DNA of 10,083 bases from Parachlamydia sp. (GTDB lineage: Bacteria; Chlamydiota; Chlamydiia; Chlamydiales; Parachlamydiaceae), in contig JAJTHR010000354.1 in NCBI GenBank assembly GCA_021298935.1, positions 1 through 10,083 of the forward strand, read 5' to 3'. How positions within the stretch are numbered: the first letter of the stretch is position 1; each line of letters begins with the position of its first letter. Under the pieces are notes generated by a model. It searched no databases. It was not told where the DNA came from and worked only from the letters and a program-made list of their open reading frames with translations. This document shows, piece by piece, positions 1-6,606 of the stretch. The position numbers and the translations under genes are program-made.

Positions 1-10
1 ATTTTTCATC

Positions 11-103
11 GGCATCTTTTGCGTCCCAGCTCATTGCTCGATCTTGCAAACTTATCCAAGTTTGCTGCGATCTCCGCAATGTACTGGGACATAAAATCTC
101 GCC
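11..103. repeat. Long interrupted palindrome (hairpin-forming inverted repeat)
   Basis: Two arms of about 45 bases face each other across a 4-base loop (ATCC, 54-57). Paired blocks from the centre outward are GCAAACTT/AAGTTTGC (46-53 with 58-65), GATC/GATC (40-43 with 69-72), CATTGC/GCAATG (32-37 with 76-81), GTCCCAG/CTGGGAC (23-29 with 84-90), TTTT/AAAA (17-20 with 93-96) and GGC/GCC (11-13 with 101-103), separated by short mismatches of 2-4 bases. The regular alternation of matched and unmatched blocks is far beyond chance. It has no U-tract and is much longer than a normal terminator. A repeated palindromic element or MITE-like remnant is the likeliest reading, but that is inference because copy number cannot be seen here. 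A 28-codon ORF with a GGCGAG-like ribosome site reads through it on the minus strand (92 to 6); I do not recognise its product. Confidence 0.7.
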
Positions 104-402
104 GCCAAAAATTTAAGAACCTACCCGCGCGCGGTATAATATTGATAGTCACCAAAAGAGCAAATATTCAATATGATGTTGGAAAAAAACACTTGTGTTA
201 CCCAACTCTCTCCTTTTAAAAAAGAAGGTAAGCCAAATCTTTTTTTCGATGAAAAGCAAAAGATCATCATTGGTCAAATTGCTAAAATAGATTTTTGTTT
301 TTTGTTTTATTTAGGTGGTCATTGGATGAAAATGCGTATCACTCCCTATTCTTACCTGAAATTGTCAACTTGATTTGCACTCGATTAGCCTAGTCATTTC
401 CT
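104..402. other. Non-coding stretch upstream of the str operon
   Basis: About 300 AT-rich bases with no gene I can support. A 66-codon ORF (173-373, plus) has no ribosome-binding site at useful spacing and a product of unremarkable composition. A TATAAT at 135-140 has only a weak -35 (TTAAGA, 113-118, 16-base spacer) and no clear gene after it. No tRNA-like fold, CRISPR repeat or strong terminator was seen. Confidence 0.5.
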
Positions 403-431
403 TTGGAAAAAAAAAGGATTTTTATTATACT
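403..431 (+). promoter_or_regulatory. Predicted promoter of the rpsL-rpsG-fusA-rpsJ operon
   Basis: A -35 box TTGGAA (403-408) and a -10 box TATACT (426-431) are separated by exactly 17 bases made mostly of A and T. Each differs from the sigma70 consensus by one or two bases. Transcription would start near 438, leaving a leader of about 80 bases before rpsL. An A/T-rich spacer is reported as a feature of chlamydial sigma66 promoters. This is the best promoter-like pair between the window edge and rpsL. Confidence 0.6.
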
Positions 432-444
432 TATTTGAACCCTT

Positions 445-474
445 AGCTTGAAACAGGCAGTTTCTGCTTTTTTT
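445..474 (+). promoter_or_regulatory. Terminator-like hairpin in the str leader (possible attenuator)
   Basis: AGC-TT-GAAAC (445-454) can pair with GTTTC-T-GCT (460-468) around the loop AGGCA. Seven T residues follow (468-474). An alternative short stem GCAG/CTGC (457-460 with 464-467) uses the same bases. A stem followed by a T-run between promoter and first gene is the layout of an intrinsic terminator or attenuator. The stem is modest and interrupted, so efficiency is uncertain. Confidence 0.4.
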
Positions 475-516
475 ACGTGAGGGTTTATACAAACCATAAC
501 AATGGAGAAGGCAAAG

Positions 517-894
517 ATGCCGACTATTCAACAGCTCGTTCGCCAGCCCCGTGCTCCGAAAAAGCGAAGAAGTAAATCGCCTGCGCTTCAAAAATGTCCG
601 CAGCGCCGCGGTGTTTGCTTGCAAGTCAAGACCAAAACGCCCAAGAAACCTAACTCAGCTCTTAGAAAAGTGGCTTGGGTCCGTTTATCTACAGGACAGG
701 AAGTCATTGCCTATATTGGCGGTGAAGGACACAACCTGCAAGAACACAGCATTGTTCTCGTTCGTGGTGGACGCGTAAAAGACTTACCTGGTGTGAGATA
801 CCATATTGTGCGCGGTGCGCTCGACTGTGCGGCTGTAAAAGACCGTAGGCAAGGAAGATCTAAGTACGGCGCAAAACGTCCGAAACAAAAGTAA
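517..894 (+). CDS. rpsL: 30S ribosomal protein S12
   Basis: S12 is a small-subunit protein at the decoding centre that controls tRNA selection accuracy. The 125-residue product begins MPTIQQLVR and carries the family signature [12 protein letters not shown] (40-51) and the loop [13 protein letters not shown] (84-96). Lys43 and Lys88, the positions where substitutions give streptomycin resistance in Escherichia coli, are both the wild-type lysine. The central and C-terminal segments, including [11 protein letters not shown] and the ending YGAKRPKQK, closely resemble chlamydial S12. An in-frame ATG lies five codons upstream (502), but 517 is preferred: GGAG at 504-507 then sits nine bases before it, and the protein begins as the family does. 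First gene of the str operon. Confidence 0.97.
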   Translation: MPTIQQLVRQPRAPKKRRSKSPALQKCPQRRGVCLQVKTKTPKKPNSALRKVAWVRLSTGQEVIAYIGGEGHNLQEHSIVLVRGGRVKDLPGVRYHIVRGALDCAAVKDRRQGRSKYGAKRPKQK

Positions 895-895
895 C

Positions 896-925
896 ACTAG
901 GATATTCCAGAATGAATATCCTGGT
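896..925 (+). other. Strong hairpin just after rpsL
   Basis: ACTAGGATATTC (896-907) pairs with GAATATCCTGGT (914-925) over 12 base pairs, one of them G-T, around the loop CAGAAT. It starts two bases after the rpsL stop. No T-run follows, so it is more likely an RNA-stability or processing element within the operon transcript than a terminator. Confidence 0.6.
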
Positions 926-934
926 TCGCGATTT

Positions 935-987
935 GCGTTTAGTTCATCCAAACGCCAATCACGCACAGGTGTATAGGGACTTGTCCC
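935..987 (+). other. Two further small hairpins in the rpsL-rpsG spacer
   Basis: GCGTTT (935-940) pairs with AAACGC (950-955) around nine bases, with a possible outer GAT/ATC extension (930-932 with 958-960). GGGA (976-979) pairs with TCCC (984-987) around the tetraloop CTTG. With the hairpin at 896-925 they form a row of stem-loops across the 153-base spacer. Neither is followed by a T-run. Confidence 0.4.
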
Positions 988-1047
988 CGATTCCAGGTGA
1001 ATCGATCTTCCCTTAATAATTTTAATGACTCCTATTTGAGGAAATTC

Positions 1048-1521
1048 ATGTCAAGAAGACACAGTGCAGAAAAACGTGAAGCCACGCCCGATCCACTATA
1101 CGGAAGCGAGGTTTTATCCAAATTCATTAACAAAGTGATGTTGGGCGGTAAAAAATCGATTGCCCGCAGCATCGTTTACAATGCGATTGAAAAGTTCGCT
1201 AAACGCGTTAAAGCAGAAAGCCCTCTTGAGGCTTTTGAACAAGCCCTCGAAAACGCCAAACCCTCCCTCGAGGTAAAATCACGCCGTATCGGCGGAGCCA
1301 CCTACCAAGTGCCTATCGAAATTCCGCCCAATCGGCGCACTTCGATGGCAATGCGTTGGATTATCAACCATTCCAGGGGAAAAGCAGGACGCTCAATGGA
1401 GGATGCTTTGTCATCCGAACTTGGCGATTGCTATAACAACCAGGGAACGACTATCAAGAAGAAAGATGATACCCACCGCATGGCGGAAGCAAATAAAGCT
1501 TACGCACACTACAAGTGGTAA
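1048..1521 (+). CDS. rpsG: 30S ribosomal protein S7
   Basis: S7 nucleates assembly of the 3' major domain of 16S rRNA, forms part of the head near the E site, and is the classical translational repressor of the str operon in enterobacteria. The 157-residue product starts MSRRHSAEKREATPDPLYG and contains GGATYQVPIEIPPNRR (residues about 91-106) and the C-terminal region ending AYAHYKW, as expected for chlamydial S7. A GTG 51 bases upstream (997) would add 17 unrelated residues. The ATG at 1048 is preferred because GAGG lies about seven bases before it and the family N-terminus begins there. Whether S7 autoregulation operates here is unknown, but the spacer before it is long and structured. Confidence 0.97.
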   Translation: MSRRHSAEKREATPDPLYGSEVLSKFINKVMLGGKKSIARSIVYNAIEKFAKRVKAESPLEAFEQALENAKPSLEVKSRRIGGATYQVPIEIPPNRRTSMAMRWIINHSRGKAGRSMEDALSSELGDCYNNQGTTIKKKDDTHRMAEANKAYAHYKW

Positions 1522-1538
1522 CCAAGAGGATATAATTT

Positions 1539-3626
1539 ATGGCAAGATCGCCTAAAGAAAATTTAAGCAAAGTCCGCAATATCGGCATCATGGCTCACAT
1601 CGATGCCGGTAAGACGACGACGACAGAACGTATCCTCTATTATAGCGGACGCTCGCACAAAATCGGCGAGGTGCATGAAGGGGCTGCAACCATGGACTGG
1701 ATGGCCCAGGAACAGGAACGCGGGATTACAATCACGTCAGCCGCGACCACCGTTTTCTGGAAAGATTCAAAAATCAACATCATTGACACTCCCGGCCACG
1801 TTGACTTTACCATCGAGGTAGAGCGCTCTCTCCGTGTATTAGATGGCTCGGTTGCCCTATTTTGCTCCGTATCAGGAGTGGAGCCTCAATCGGAAACAGT
1901 ATGGCGCCAGGCTGATAAGTATGGGGTTCCCCGTATCGCTTTCGTCAACAAGATGGACCGCATGGGCGCCGATTTCTTCGATGCCGTACAAACCATGCGC
2001 GATAAGCTGCATGCCAATGCAATTCCGGTTCAGTGCCCGATTGGCGCCGAAGGCGAATTCAAAGGGATGGTTGACTTAGTTAAAATGAAGGCCTACATTT
2101 TCCACGACGAGACACTTGGCGCGGATTGGGACGAAACAGACGTTCCAGCTGATCTTCTCGAAAAATGCAGGGAAATGCGTTCCAACCTTTTAGAAGAGCT
2201 CGCTACCATTGACGAAGAGAACGAATCTTTCATGCAGAAAGTGCTTGAAAATCCAGACTCTTTAACAGAAGAAGAAATTAACGCTGCCATCCGAAAAGGG
2301 GTATGCCAAAATAAGTTCAACCCTGTTCTCTGCGGTTCCGCCTTTAAAAATAAAGGTGTGCAGCAGCTTTTGGACGCCGTTGTGGCTTGGATGCCGTCTC
2401 CTTTGGACAGGGGTAGCATTAAGGCGCATGATTTAGACACAGACGAAGAAATTCTTCTGTCTCCCGAGGATGATCAGCCGCTTGCTGCCCTCGCGTTTAA
2501 AATCATGACTGACCCGTATGTCGGCCGTTTGACCTACATCCGTATTTATAGCGGAACCTTGACAAAAGGAACCACACTTCTCAATTCCACAAAAAATGAG
2601 GAAGAAAGAATTTCCCGCCTGCTTGAAATGCACGCCAACAAGCGTGAAGAACGGGATGAATTCTATACAGGCGACATCGCCGCTTGCATCGGTTTGAAAA
2701 AAGCGACGACAGGGGATACCCTCTGCTCGCCTAAGCGTCCGATCCTTCTTGAAAAAATGGAATTCCCTGAACCTGTGATTTCAATGGCCATCGAACCTAA
2801 ATCTAAAGGGGACAGAGAAAAGCTGGCTGCTGCTCTTTCTTCTTTATCGATTGAGGATCCCACTTTCCGCGTTTCAACAAACGAGGAAACCGGCCAGACA
2901 ATCATTGCCGGGATGGGGGAACTTCACCTCGAGATCCTGCACGACCGTATGAAGCGAGAATTCAGCGTGGAAGCCAACGTGGGTAAACCGCAAGTGGCGT
3001 ACAAAGAAACGATCACCATTCCGGGTGCAAGCCAGACGAAATTCGTCAAGCAGTCGGGTGGTCGCGGTCAGTATGCTCACGTGGAACTTGAAATCCGGCC
3101 GAATGAAAAAGGCAAGGGCAACGAAGTCGTCAGCAAGATCGTCGGCGGTGTCATTCCCAAGGAATACATCAACCCGACCATCAAAGGGATCGAAGAAGGT
3201 CTTGCGACTGGTATCCTTGCCGGTTACAACCTTGTCGATGTCGCTGTTGACATTGTCTTTGGTTCTTACCACGACGTCGACTCGAACGAGATGGCCTTTA
3301 AAATTTGCGGATCCATGGCTTTGAAAGAAGCGGCCCGTAAATGCAAGCCGGTCATCCTAGAGCCAATCATGAAAGTGGATGTCACGACACCTGAAGCCCA
3401 CATGGGTGATGTGATCGGTGACTTGAACCGCCGCCGTGGACAGATCATTGGACAAGAAAATCATAAAGGCTCAGTCATTATTCATGCTGAAGTGCCTTTA
3501 AGCGAGATGTTCGGATACTCGACTCTTCTCCGCTCGCTCTCTTCGGGGCGTGCCACCTATGCGATGGAACCTAGCCACTTTGAGAAGGTGCCATCTAAGA
3601 TTCAAGAAGAAATTATTAAGAAGTAG
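1539..3626 (+). CDS. fusA: Translation elongation factor G
   Basis: EF-G is the GTPase that drives tRNA-mRNA translocation on the ribosome and, with RRF, ribosome recycling. The 695-residue length is typical. All GTPase motifs are visible: G1 AHIDAGKTT (19-27), the switch I region ending RGITITSA, G3 DTPGH (83-87), G4 NKMD (137-140) and G5 GSAFKNKG (266-273). Domain III contains GMGELHLEI, and domain IV contains GGRGQYAHV and the tip region ending [11 protein letters not shown]. Domain V ends with [18 protein letters not shown]. No indel or frameshift is seen. The gene follows rpsG by 17 bases with a GAGG ribosome site. tuf, which follows fusA in many bacteria, is absent; rpsJ follows instead, an arrangement seen in chlamydiae. 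Confidence 0.98.
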   Translation: MARSPKENLSKVRNIGIMAHIDAGKTTTTERILYYSGRSHKIGEVHEGAATMDWMAQEQERGITITSAATTVFWKDSKINIIDTPGHVDFTIEVERSLRVLDGSVALFCSVSGVEPQSETVWRQADKYGVPRIAFVNKMDRMGADFFDAVQTMRDKLHANAIPVQCPIGAEGEFKGMVDLVKMKAYIFHDETLGADWDETDVPADLLEKCREMRSNLLEELATIDEENESFMQKVLENPDSLTEEEINAAIRKGVCQNKFNPVLCGSAFKNKGVQQLLDAVVAWMPSPLDRGSIKAHDLDTDEEILLSPEDDQPLAALAFKIMTDPYVGRLTYIRIYSGTLTKGTTLLNSTKNEEERISRLLEMHANKREERDEFYTGDIAACIGLKKATTGDTLCSPKRPILLEKMEFPEPVISMAIEPKSKGDREKLAAALSSLSIEDPTFRVSTNEETGQTIIAGMGELHLEILHDRMKREFSVEANVGKPQVAYKETITIPGASQTKFVKQSGGRGQYAHVELEIRPNEKGKGNEVVSKIVGGVIPKEYINPTIKGIEEGLATGILAGYNLVDVAVDIVFGSYHDVDSNEMAFKICGSMALKEAARKCKPVILEPIMKVDVTTPEAHMGDVIGDLNRRRGQIIGQENHKGSVIIHAEVPLSEMFGYSTLLRSLSSGRATYAMEPSHFEKVPSKIQEEIIKK

Positions 3627-3640
3627 AGTTTAAGGTTATT

Positions 3641-3976
3641 ATGGCAAAACAAGAAAAGCAGCCTAAGGTCGCAAGACAAAAAATCCGCATCAGGCTGAAA
3701 GGATATGATCAGCGCCTGCTCGATCGATCAACCGCTGATATTGTAGAAACAGCCAAGAGAACGGGAGCCGCCATTGCGGGCCCGATTCCTCTTCCAACAA
3801 GCTGTGAAAAATACACGGTCCTGCGCTCCCCAAACATTGACCGCAAATCGCGCGAACAGTTTGAAATCCGCACGCACCGTCGATTGATCGATATTCTCAA
3901 TCCGACCGGTAAAACAATTGATGCTTTGAAAACATTGACACTCCCAGCCGGAGTCGACATTAAAATCAAAGCTTAA
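3641..3976 (+). CDS. rpsJ: 30S ribosomal protein S10
   Basis: S10 is a 30S head protein and, as NusE, an antitermination factor that links NusG to the ribosome. The 111-residue product carries the signature [15 protein letters not shown] (near residue 15), [29 protein letters not shown] and the C-terminal [10 protein letters not shown]...[10 protein letters not shown]. It is a few residues longer at the N-terminus than Chlamydia S10 because of a lysine-rich start. An AAGG site precedes the ATG, which lies 14 bases after the fusA stop. It is the last gene of the operon, immediately before a strong terminator. Confidence 0.97.
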   Translation: MAKQEKQPKVARQKIRIRLKGYDQRLLDRSTADIVETAKRTGAAIAGPIPLPTSCEKYTVLRSPNIDRKSREQFEIRTHRRLIDILNPTGKTIDALKTLTLPAGVDIKIKA

Positions 3977-3986
3977 GTTCTTTGAT

Positions 3987-4019
3987 AGAAGATCCCTCAA
4001 CAAGGGATCTTCTTTTTTT
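3987..4019 (+). terminator. Intrinsic terminator of the str operon
   Basis: AGAAGATCCCT (3987-3997) pairs perfectly with AGGGATCTTCT (4003-4013) around the loop CAACA, followed by seven T residues (4013-4019). It lies ten bases after the rpsJ stop. On the minus strand the same hairpin is not followed by a T-run, so it should not terminate the converging mazF transcript. A second short inverted repeat (TATTCC/GGAATA, 4019-4024 with 4031-4036) follows at once. Confidence 0.92.
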
Positions 4020-4026
4020 ATTCCCC

Positions 4027-4359
4027 TCAAGGAATAAGGACTCTAAATTTCGCCATCACTTTTTCAAGTACTTCATCAGATATCTGGTCGACAAATTTTG
4101 CCTTGCGAGCTTGCCAATCCAGTGACCGCATTTGATCGCATAGTATAGCGCCTAATTTTCCTTTGATCTCTATAATTTCCTCAAAAGGATACCCTTTTAT
4201 CTGGCTGGTTATGGGCATAAATAAACCTAAACCTACTTTCTGATTATAGCTAACTGGAGAAATGGTAATAGCTGGTCGAGTTTGTTGTATTTCACCTCCT
4301 TTTTGAGGATCAAAAGCAAGCCATATGATATCGCCCCGCTTAGGTACATACTTTACCAT
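4027..4359 (-). CDS. mazF: MazF/PemK-family endoribonuclease toxin
   Basis: MazF toxins are sequence-specific endoribonucleases that cut mRNA or other RNAs and arrest growth when the labile antitoxin is lost. The 110-residue product aligns end to end with E. coli MazF from memory: GDIIWLAFDPQKGGE (9-23), RPAITISP (28-35), PITSQIKGYPFE (49-60) and DQMRSLDWQAR near residues 74-84. Glu23, Arg28 and Thr51 match the active-site region of the family, so the toxin looks intact. It overlaps the end of mazE by seven bases, implying coupled translation. It runs toward rpsJ on the opposite strand. The cleavage motif cannot be read from sequence. Confidence 0.93.
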   Translation of the reverse strand: MVKYVPKRGDIIWLAFDPQKGGEIQQTRPAITISPVSYNQKVGLGLFMPITSQIKGYPFEEIIEIKGKLGAILCDQMRSLDWQARKAKFVDQISDEVLEKVMAKFRVLIP

Positions 4360-4589
4360 TCTTCTCTTCCAAGCTGTTGATTATCTTCTAACATTTGATG
4401 ATGTGTATTAAAAGGAGTAATCTCTTCCAGCATACGATCTAAATTATATTTGGGTGCTTCGATGACAAGTTTCCCGTTTTCAAGGGCAATATTAACAGTA
4501 CTGCCTGCATGTAATTGGAGTTCTTTAGCGAATTGAATAGGAATACGTAAGCCTAAGCTATTTCCCCACTTTTGAATTTGTATTTCCAT
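4353..4589 (-). CDS. mazE: MazE-family antitoxin (AbrB-like DNA-binding)
   Basis: MazE binds and neutralises MazF through its C-terminal tail and binds operator DNA through an N-terminal swapped-hairpin fold. The 78-residue product starts MEIQIQKWGNSLGLRIP, the AbrB/MazE signature, continues with GKLVIEAPK, and ends in an acidic tail (LDRMLEEITPFN..., EDNQQLGREEW) like the MazF-binding tail. The reading frame is open upstream to 4637. The ATG at 4589 is preferred because the protein family begins there and because the promoter (-35 at 4637-4642, -10 at 4614-4619) places transcription start near 4607, downstream of the longer starts. The ribosome site is weak (CGAG). Confidence 0.9.
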   Translation of the reverse strand: MEIQIQKWGNSLGLRIPIQFAKELQLHAGSTVNIALENGKLVIEAPKYNLDRMLEEITPFNTHHQMLEDNQQLGREEW

Positions 4590-4606
4590 GAAATCTCGTT
4601 TATGTT

Positions 4607-4619
4607 TATACATTGTATA
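4607..4619. promoter_or_regulatory. Palindromic operator of mazEF
   Basis: TATACATTGTATA is a perfect inverted repeat with a single central base. Its right half is the predicted mazE -10 box, and it covers the predicted transcription start. This position is suited to autorepression by MazE or the MazEF complex. Binding is inferred, not shown. Confidence 0.6.
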
Positions 4620-4642
4620 TACTTTCATGCGTTTCATGTCAA
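4614..4642 (-). promoter_or_regulatory. mazEF promoter
   Basis: On the minus strand a perfect -35 TTGACA (4642-4637) is followed after 17 bases by TATACA (4619-4614). Transcription would start about 18 bases before the mazE ATG. The -10 is embedded in the 4607-4619 palindrome. Confidence 0.75.
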
Positions 4643-4671
4643 AAATGTAATTAATAGAATATATAATTTGG

Positions 4672-4700
4672 TTGAAAGTTTTTCCGGTTAAATCTATAGC
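4672..4700 (+). promoter_or_regulatory. Predicted promoter of the T3SS operon
   Basis: TTGAAA (4672-4677) and TATAGC (4695-4700) are separated by 17 bases and point toward sctJ, 54 bases ahead. The -35 differs from consensus at one base and the -10 at two. It is divergent from the mazEF promoter, with about 30 bases between the two -35 boxes. A TATAAT at 4662-4667 lacks a matching -35. Confidence 0.5.
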
Positions 4701-4753
4701 TAAATTCCTCTTTCTGATACTCTAAATTTTAACGAAAAACGGAGGAATCTTTC

Positions 4754-5749
4754 ATGAAGCACGGTGCAACTTACCGTTTTCTGAACCATTTCATGACATT
4801 GCTTATGCTCCTCACCATCCTGACAAGTTGTGAGACCCGAAGAATCATTGTCAATAGCCTGGATGAAAAAGAAGCGAATGAAATCCTAGTCTATCTATCC
4901 GCCAAAGGGATCGATGCCGTCAAAGTGCCGGCCATTACAGAAGGCGGCGGCGGTTCAGGCAAGGCAACACTCTGGAATATCAGTGTCGAAGATACGCGTG
5001 CTGTTGAAGCCATGGCTATGCTCAACCAGGTGGGCCTGCCGCGTAAGCGAGGCCAAAACTTACTTGGAATATTTGCAAATACTTCTCTTGTCCCTTCAGG
5101 AATGCAAGAGAAAATACGCTACCAGGCAGGCTTAGCGGAGCAAATCGCCAGCACCATCCGTAAAATTGACGGTGTTTTAGACGCCGACGTGCAAATTTCC
5201 TTTCCTGAAGAAGACCCGCTTAACCCCAACGCGCCCAAACAGAAAATCACTGCCTCGGTTTATGTAAAACATAATGGAATATTGGACGATCCGAATGCCC
5301 ACCTAATCACTCGCCTTAAAAGGCTGGTCGCCGGCAGCGTCAACGGGCTTGAATTTGATTATGTCACTGTCATTGGTGATCGGGCCCGGCATGGGGACAT
5401 CCCGCTCGGATCACTTGGAGGCAGTCTTGGCGAAGAAGAGAGAAAATATGTCAATGTTTGGTCGATTATTTTAGCTAAGGAATCCCTTTCCCGCTTTCGC
5501 ATCCTTTTCTTTACATTTACTGTTTCGCTTGTGCTTCTGCTGCTTTCTTTAATCTGGCTCTTATGGAAATTTATTCCCGTCCTGAAAAAGGCCGGCGGCA
5601 TCAAAGAATTATTTAGCTTTCATCCCCTTCATTTGGACGGTCTTTCATCGTCTTCTGATCACGATGAAACAACGGAAGAAGTCGTTAAGGAAGCCCCCAA
5701 AGAGACCGAAGGTAGCGGCACAGCAGGAAAAGGAATCGATGAAACTTAA
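4754..5749 (+). CDS. sctJ: Type III secretion inner-membrane ring lipoprotein SctJ (YscJ/PrgK/FliF-like)
   Basis: SctJ forms the inner-membrane ring of the injectisome with SctD and surrounds the export gate. The 331-residue product has a lipoprotein signal ending LTSC with the acylated cysteine at position 26. Two ring-building domains follow (about 30-85 and 110-210), including LLGIFANTSLVPSGMQEKIR and DGVLDADVQISFPEEDP, which are typical of YscJ proteins. A transmembrane helix spans about 249-272, followed by a cytosolic tail rich in Ser, Asp and Glu (about 295-331). A strong GGAGGA ribosome site (4741-4746) precedes the ATG. First gene of the T3SS operon; corresponds to C. trachomatis CdsJ (CT559). 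The C-terminal tail is the least conserved part. Confidence 0.96.
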   Translation: MKHGATYRFLNHFMTLLMLLTILTSCETRRIIVNSLDEKEANEILVYLSAKGIDAVKVPAITEGGGGSGKATLWNISVEDTRAVEAMAMLNQVGLPRKRGQNLLGIFANTSLVPSGMQEKIRYQAGLAEQIASTIRKIDGVLDADVQISFPEEDPLNPNAPKQKITASVYVKHNGILDDPNAHLITRLKRLVAGSVNGLEFDYVTVIGDRARHGDIPLGSLGGSLGEEERKYVNVWSIILAKESLSRFRILFFTFTVSLVLLLLSLIWLLWKFIPVLKKAGGIKELFSFHPLHLDGLSSSSDHDETTEEVVKEAPKETEGSGTAGKGIDET

Positions 5750-5763
5750 AGGATGCTGTAGAG

Positions 5764-6603
5764 ATGGATAAAAAGGGATCGATGATGATGAAAGTTCTGC
5801 TGAACAGGTATAATCCTAAAAATGCAGATCAATTGCTTAAATACTTGCCGCAAGAAGAGGCGCAGGCCATTCAGGCGCAATCTATTTTTTCATCCGATAT
5901 CGAACCCATCCTCTACCATCCCTTAAGGCTTCTTGAGCGCATGCATTATTCTTGGTTAAAGCCCCACGTAGAAAAATTTCCTGGCTCCTTGCAGCCCTTT
6001 GTTTTGGGGGCGCTGTCCCTCAAGCAGAGCACCGGTTTTAAAACAGCGGAAATGCATTCCCTCACCTTGCCTGTAAAAAACTTTATGCTGCAAACACTTT
6101 ATAATGCATTGGAAGCCAAAGATAGGATCCCTTTTGACTACTTACCGGAAAGCAGTTTTTCCGCCTTAGGCAAATGGGATAAACTACAACTCATTGAATT
6201 GATCAATTTTTTTGGATTGCATGATCTGGCCTCGGAAGTGCGCCATATCGTCAATAAAACCTATCTTCAAAACATCTACAATAGCTTGACTCACCGTCAA
6301 CTCTACTATCTGAAGGTCTGTTTGCATCAGAAAGAAACTTTAAAAGCTCCCAAGCTTGGCATCAACCCAACGCTTGAAGATTCCGCTCCATTAAAAAAAG
6401 CGTTCCATCGCAGAGGTCTGGTACGTTTAGGCAAAGCGTTAAGCGGCGAGCATCCCGATTTTATCTGGTATCTGGCCCATACACTTGACGTGGGGCGTGG
6501 AAACCTTTTAATGGAAAACTATCAATCTAAATCCGATCCCAAAGTGGCTTCACTGCTAAAGGGACAACTGCTCAACCTGATCAATTTTCTCAAAAGCGAG
6601 TAA
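5764..6603 (+). CDS. T3SS cluster protein of unknown function in the SctK position (CT560-like)
   Basis: I do not recognise a named domain. The product is up to 279 residues, soluble, without signal peptide or membrane segment, and appears largely alpha-helical with many leucines. Its place between sctJ and sctL matches CT560 of C. trachomatis and also the sctJ-sctK-sctL order of other T3SS operons, where SctK links the sorting platform to the ring. That makes an SctK-like adaptor a reasonable inference, not a sequence-proven assignment. A central region rich in helical motifs (about 118-200, IPFDYLPESSFSALGKWDKL onward) and the C-terminal FIWYLAHTLDVGRGNLL look like the most constrained parts. 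The start is uncertain: AAAGGA lies ten bases before 5764, but AGGGA at 5774-5778 would serve ATGs at 5785 or 5788. sctL begins three bases after its stop. Confidence 0.85.
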   Translation: MDKKGSMMMKVLLNRYNPKNADQLLKYLPQEEAQAIQAQSIFSSDIEPILYHPLRLLERMHYSWLKPHVEKFPGSLQPFVLGALSLKQSTGFKTAEMHSLTLPVKNFMLQTLYNALEAKDRIPFDYLPESSFSALGKWDKLQLIELINFFGLHDLASEVRHIVNKTYLQNIYNSLTHRQLYYLKVCLHQKETLKAPKLGINPTLEDSAPLKKAFHRRGLVRLGKALSGEHPDFIWYLAHTLDVGRGNLLMENYQSKSDPKVASLLKGQLLNLINFLKSE

Positions 6604-6606
6604 ACT

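Noticed and set aside
113..140. Promoter-like TTAAGA-N16-TATAAT
   Set aside because: The -10 is perfect but the -35 is poor and no supported gene lies directly downstream.
19..219. 66-codon ORF overlapping the palindrome
   Set aside because: Its first part is only the translation of the hairpin arms; no ribosome site and no family resemblance.
173..373. 66-codon ORF upstream of the str operon
   Set aside because: No ribosome site at proper spacing, no recognisable sequence, AT-rich leader context; ends just before the operon promoter.
394..624. Minus-strand ORF over the str leader and rpsL 5' end
   Set aside because: Antisense shadow of rpsL and its leader.
2093..3448. Several minus-strand ORFs of 60-132 codons inside fusA
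   Set aside because: Antisense shadows of a highly conserved gene; no independent signals.
3709..4030. Minus-strand ORFs opposite rpsJ
   Set aside because: Antisense to conserved rpsJ; one crosses the terminator hairpin.
4019..4036. TATTCC/GGAATA repeat as a terminator for mazF
   Set aside because: On the minus strand it is followed by an A-run, not a T-run, and it overlaps the mazF stop.
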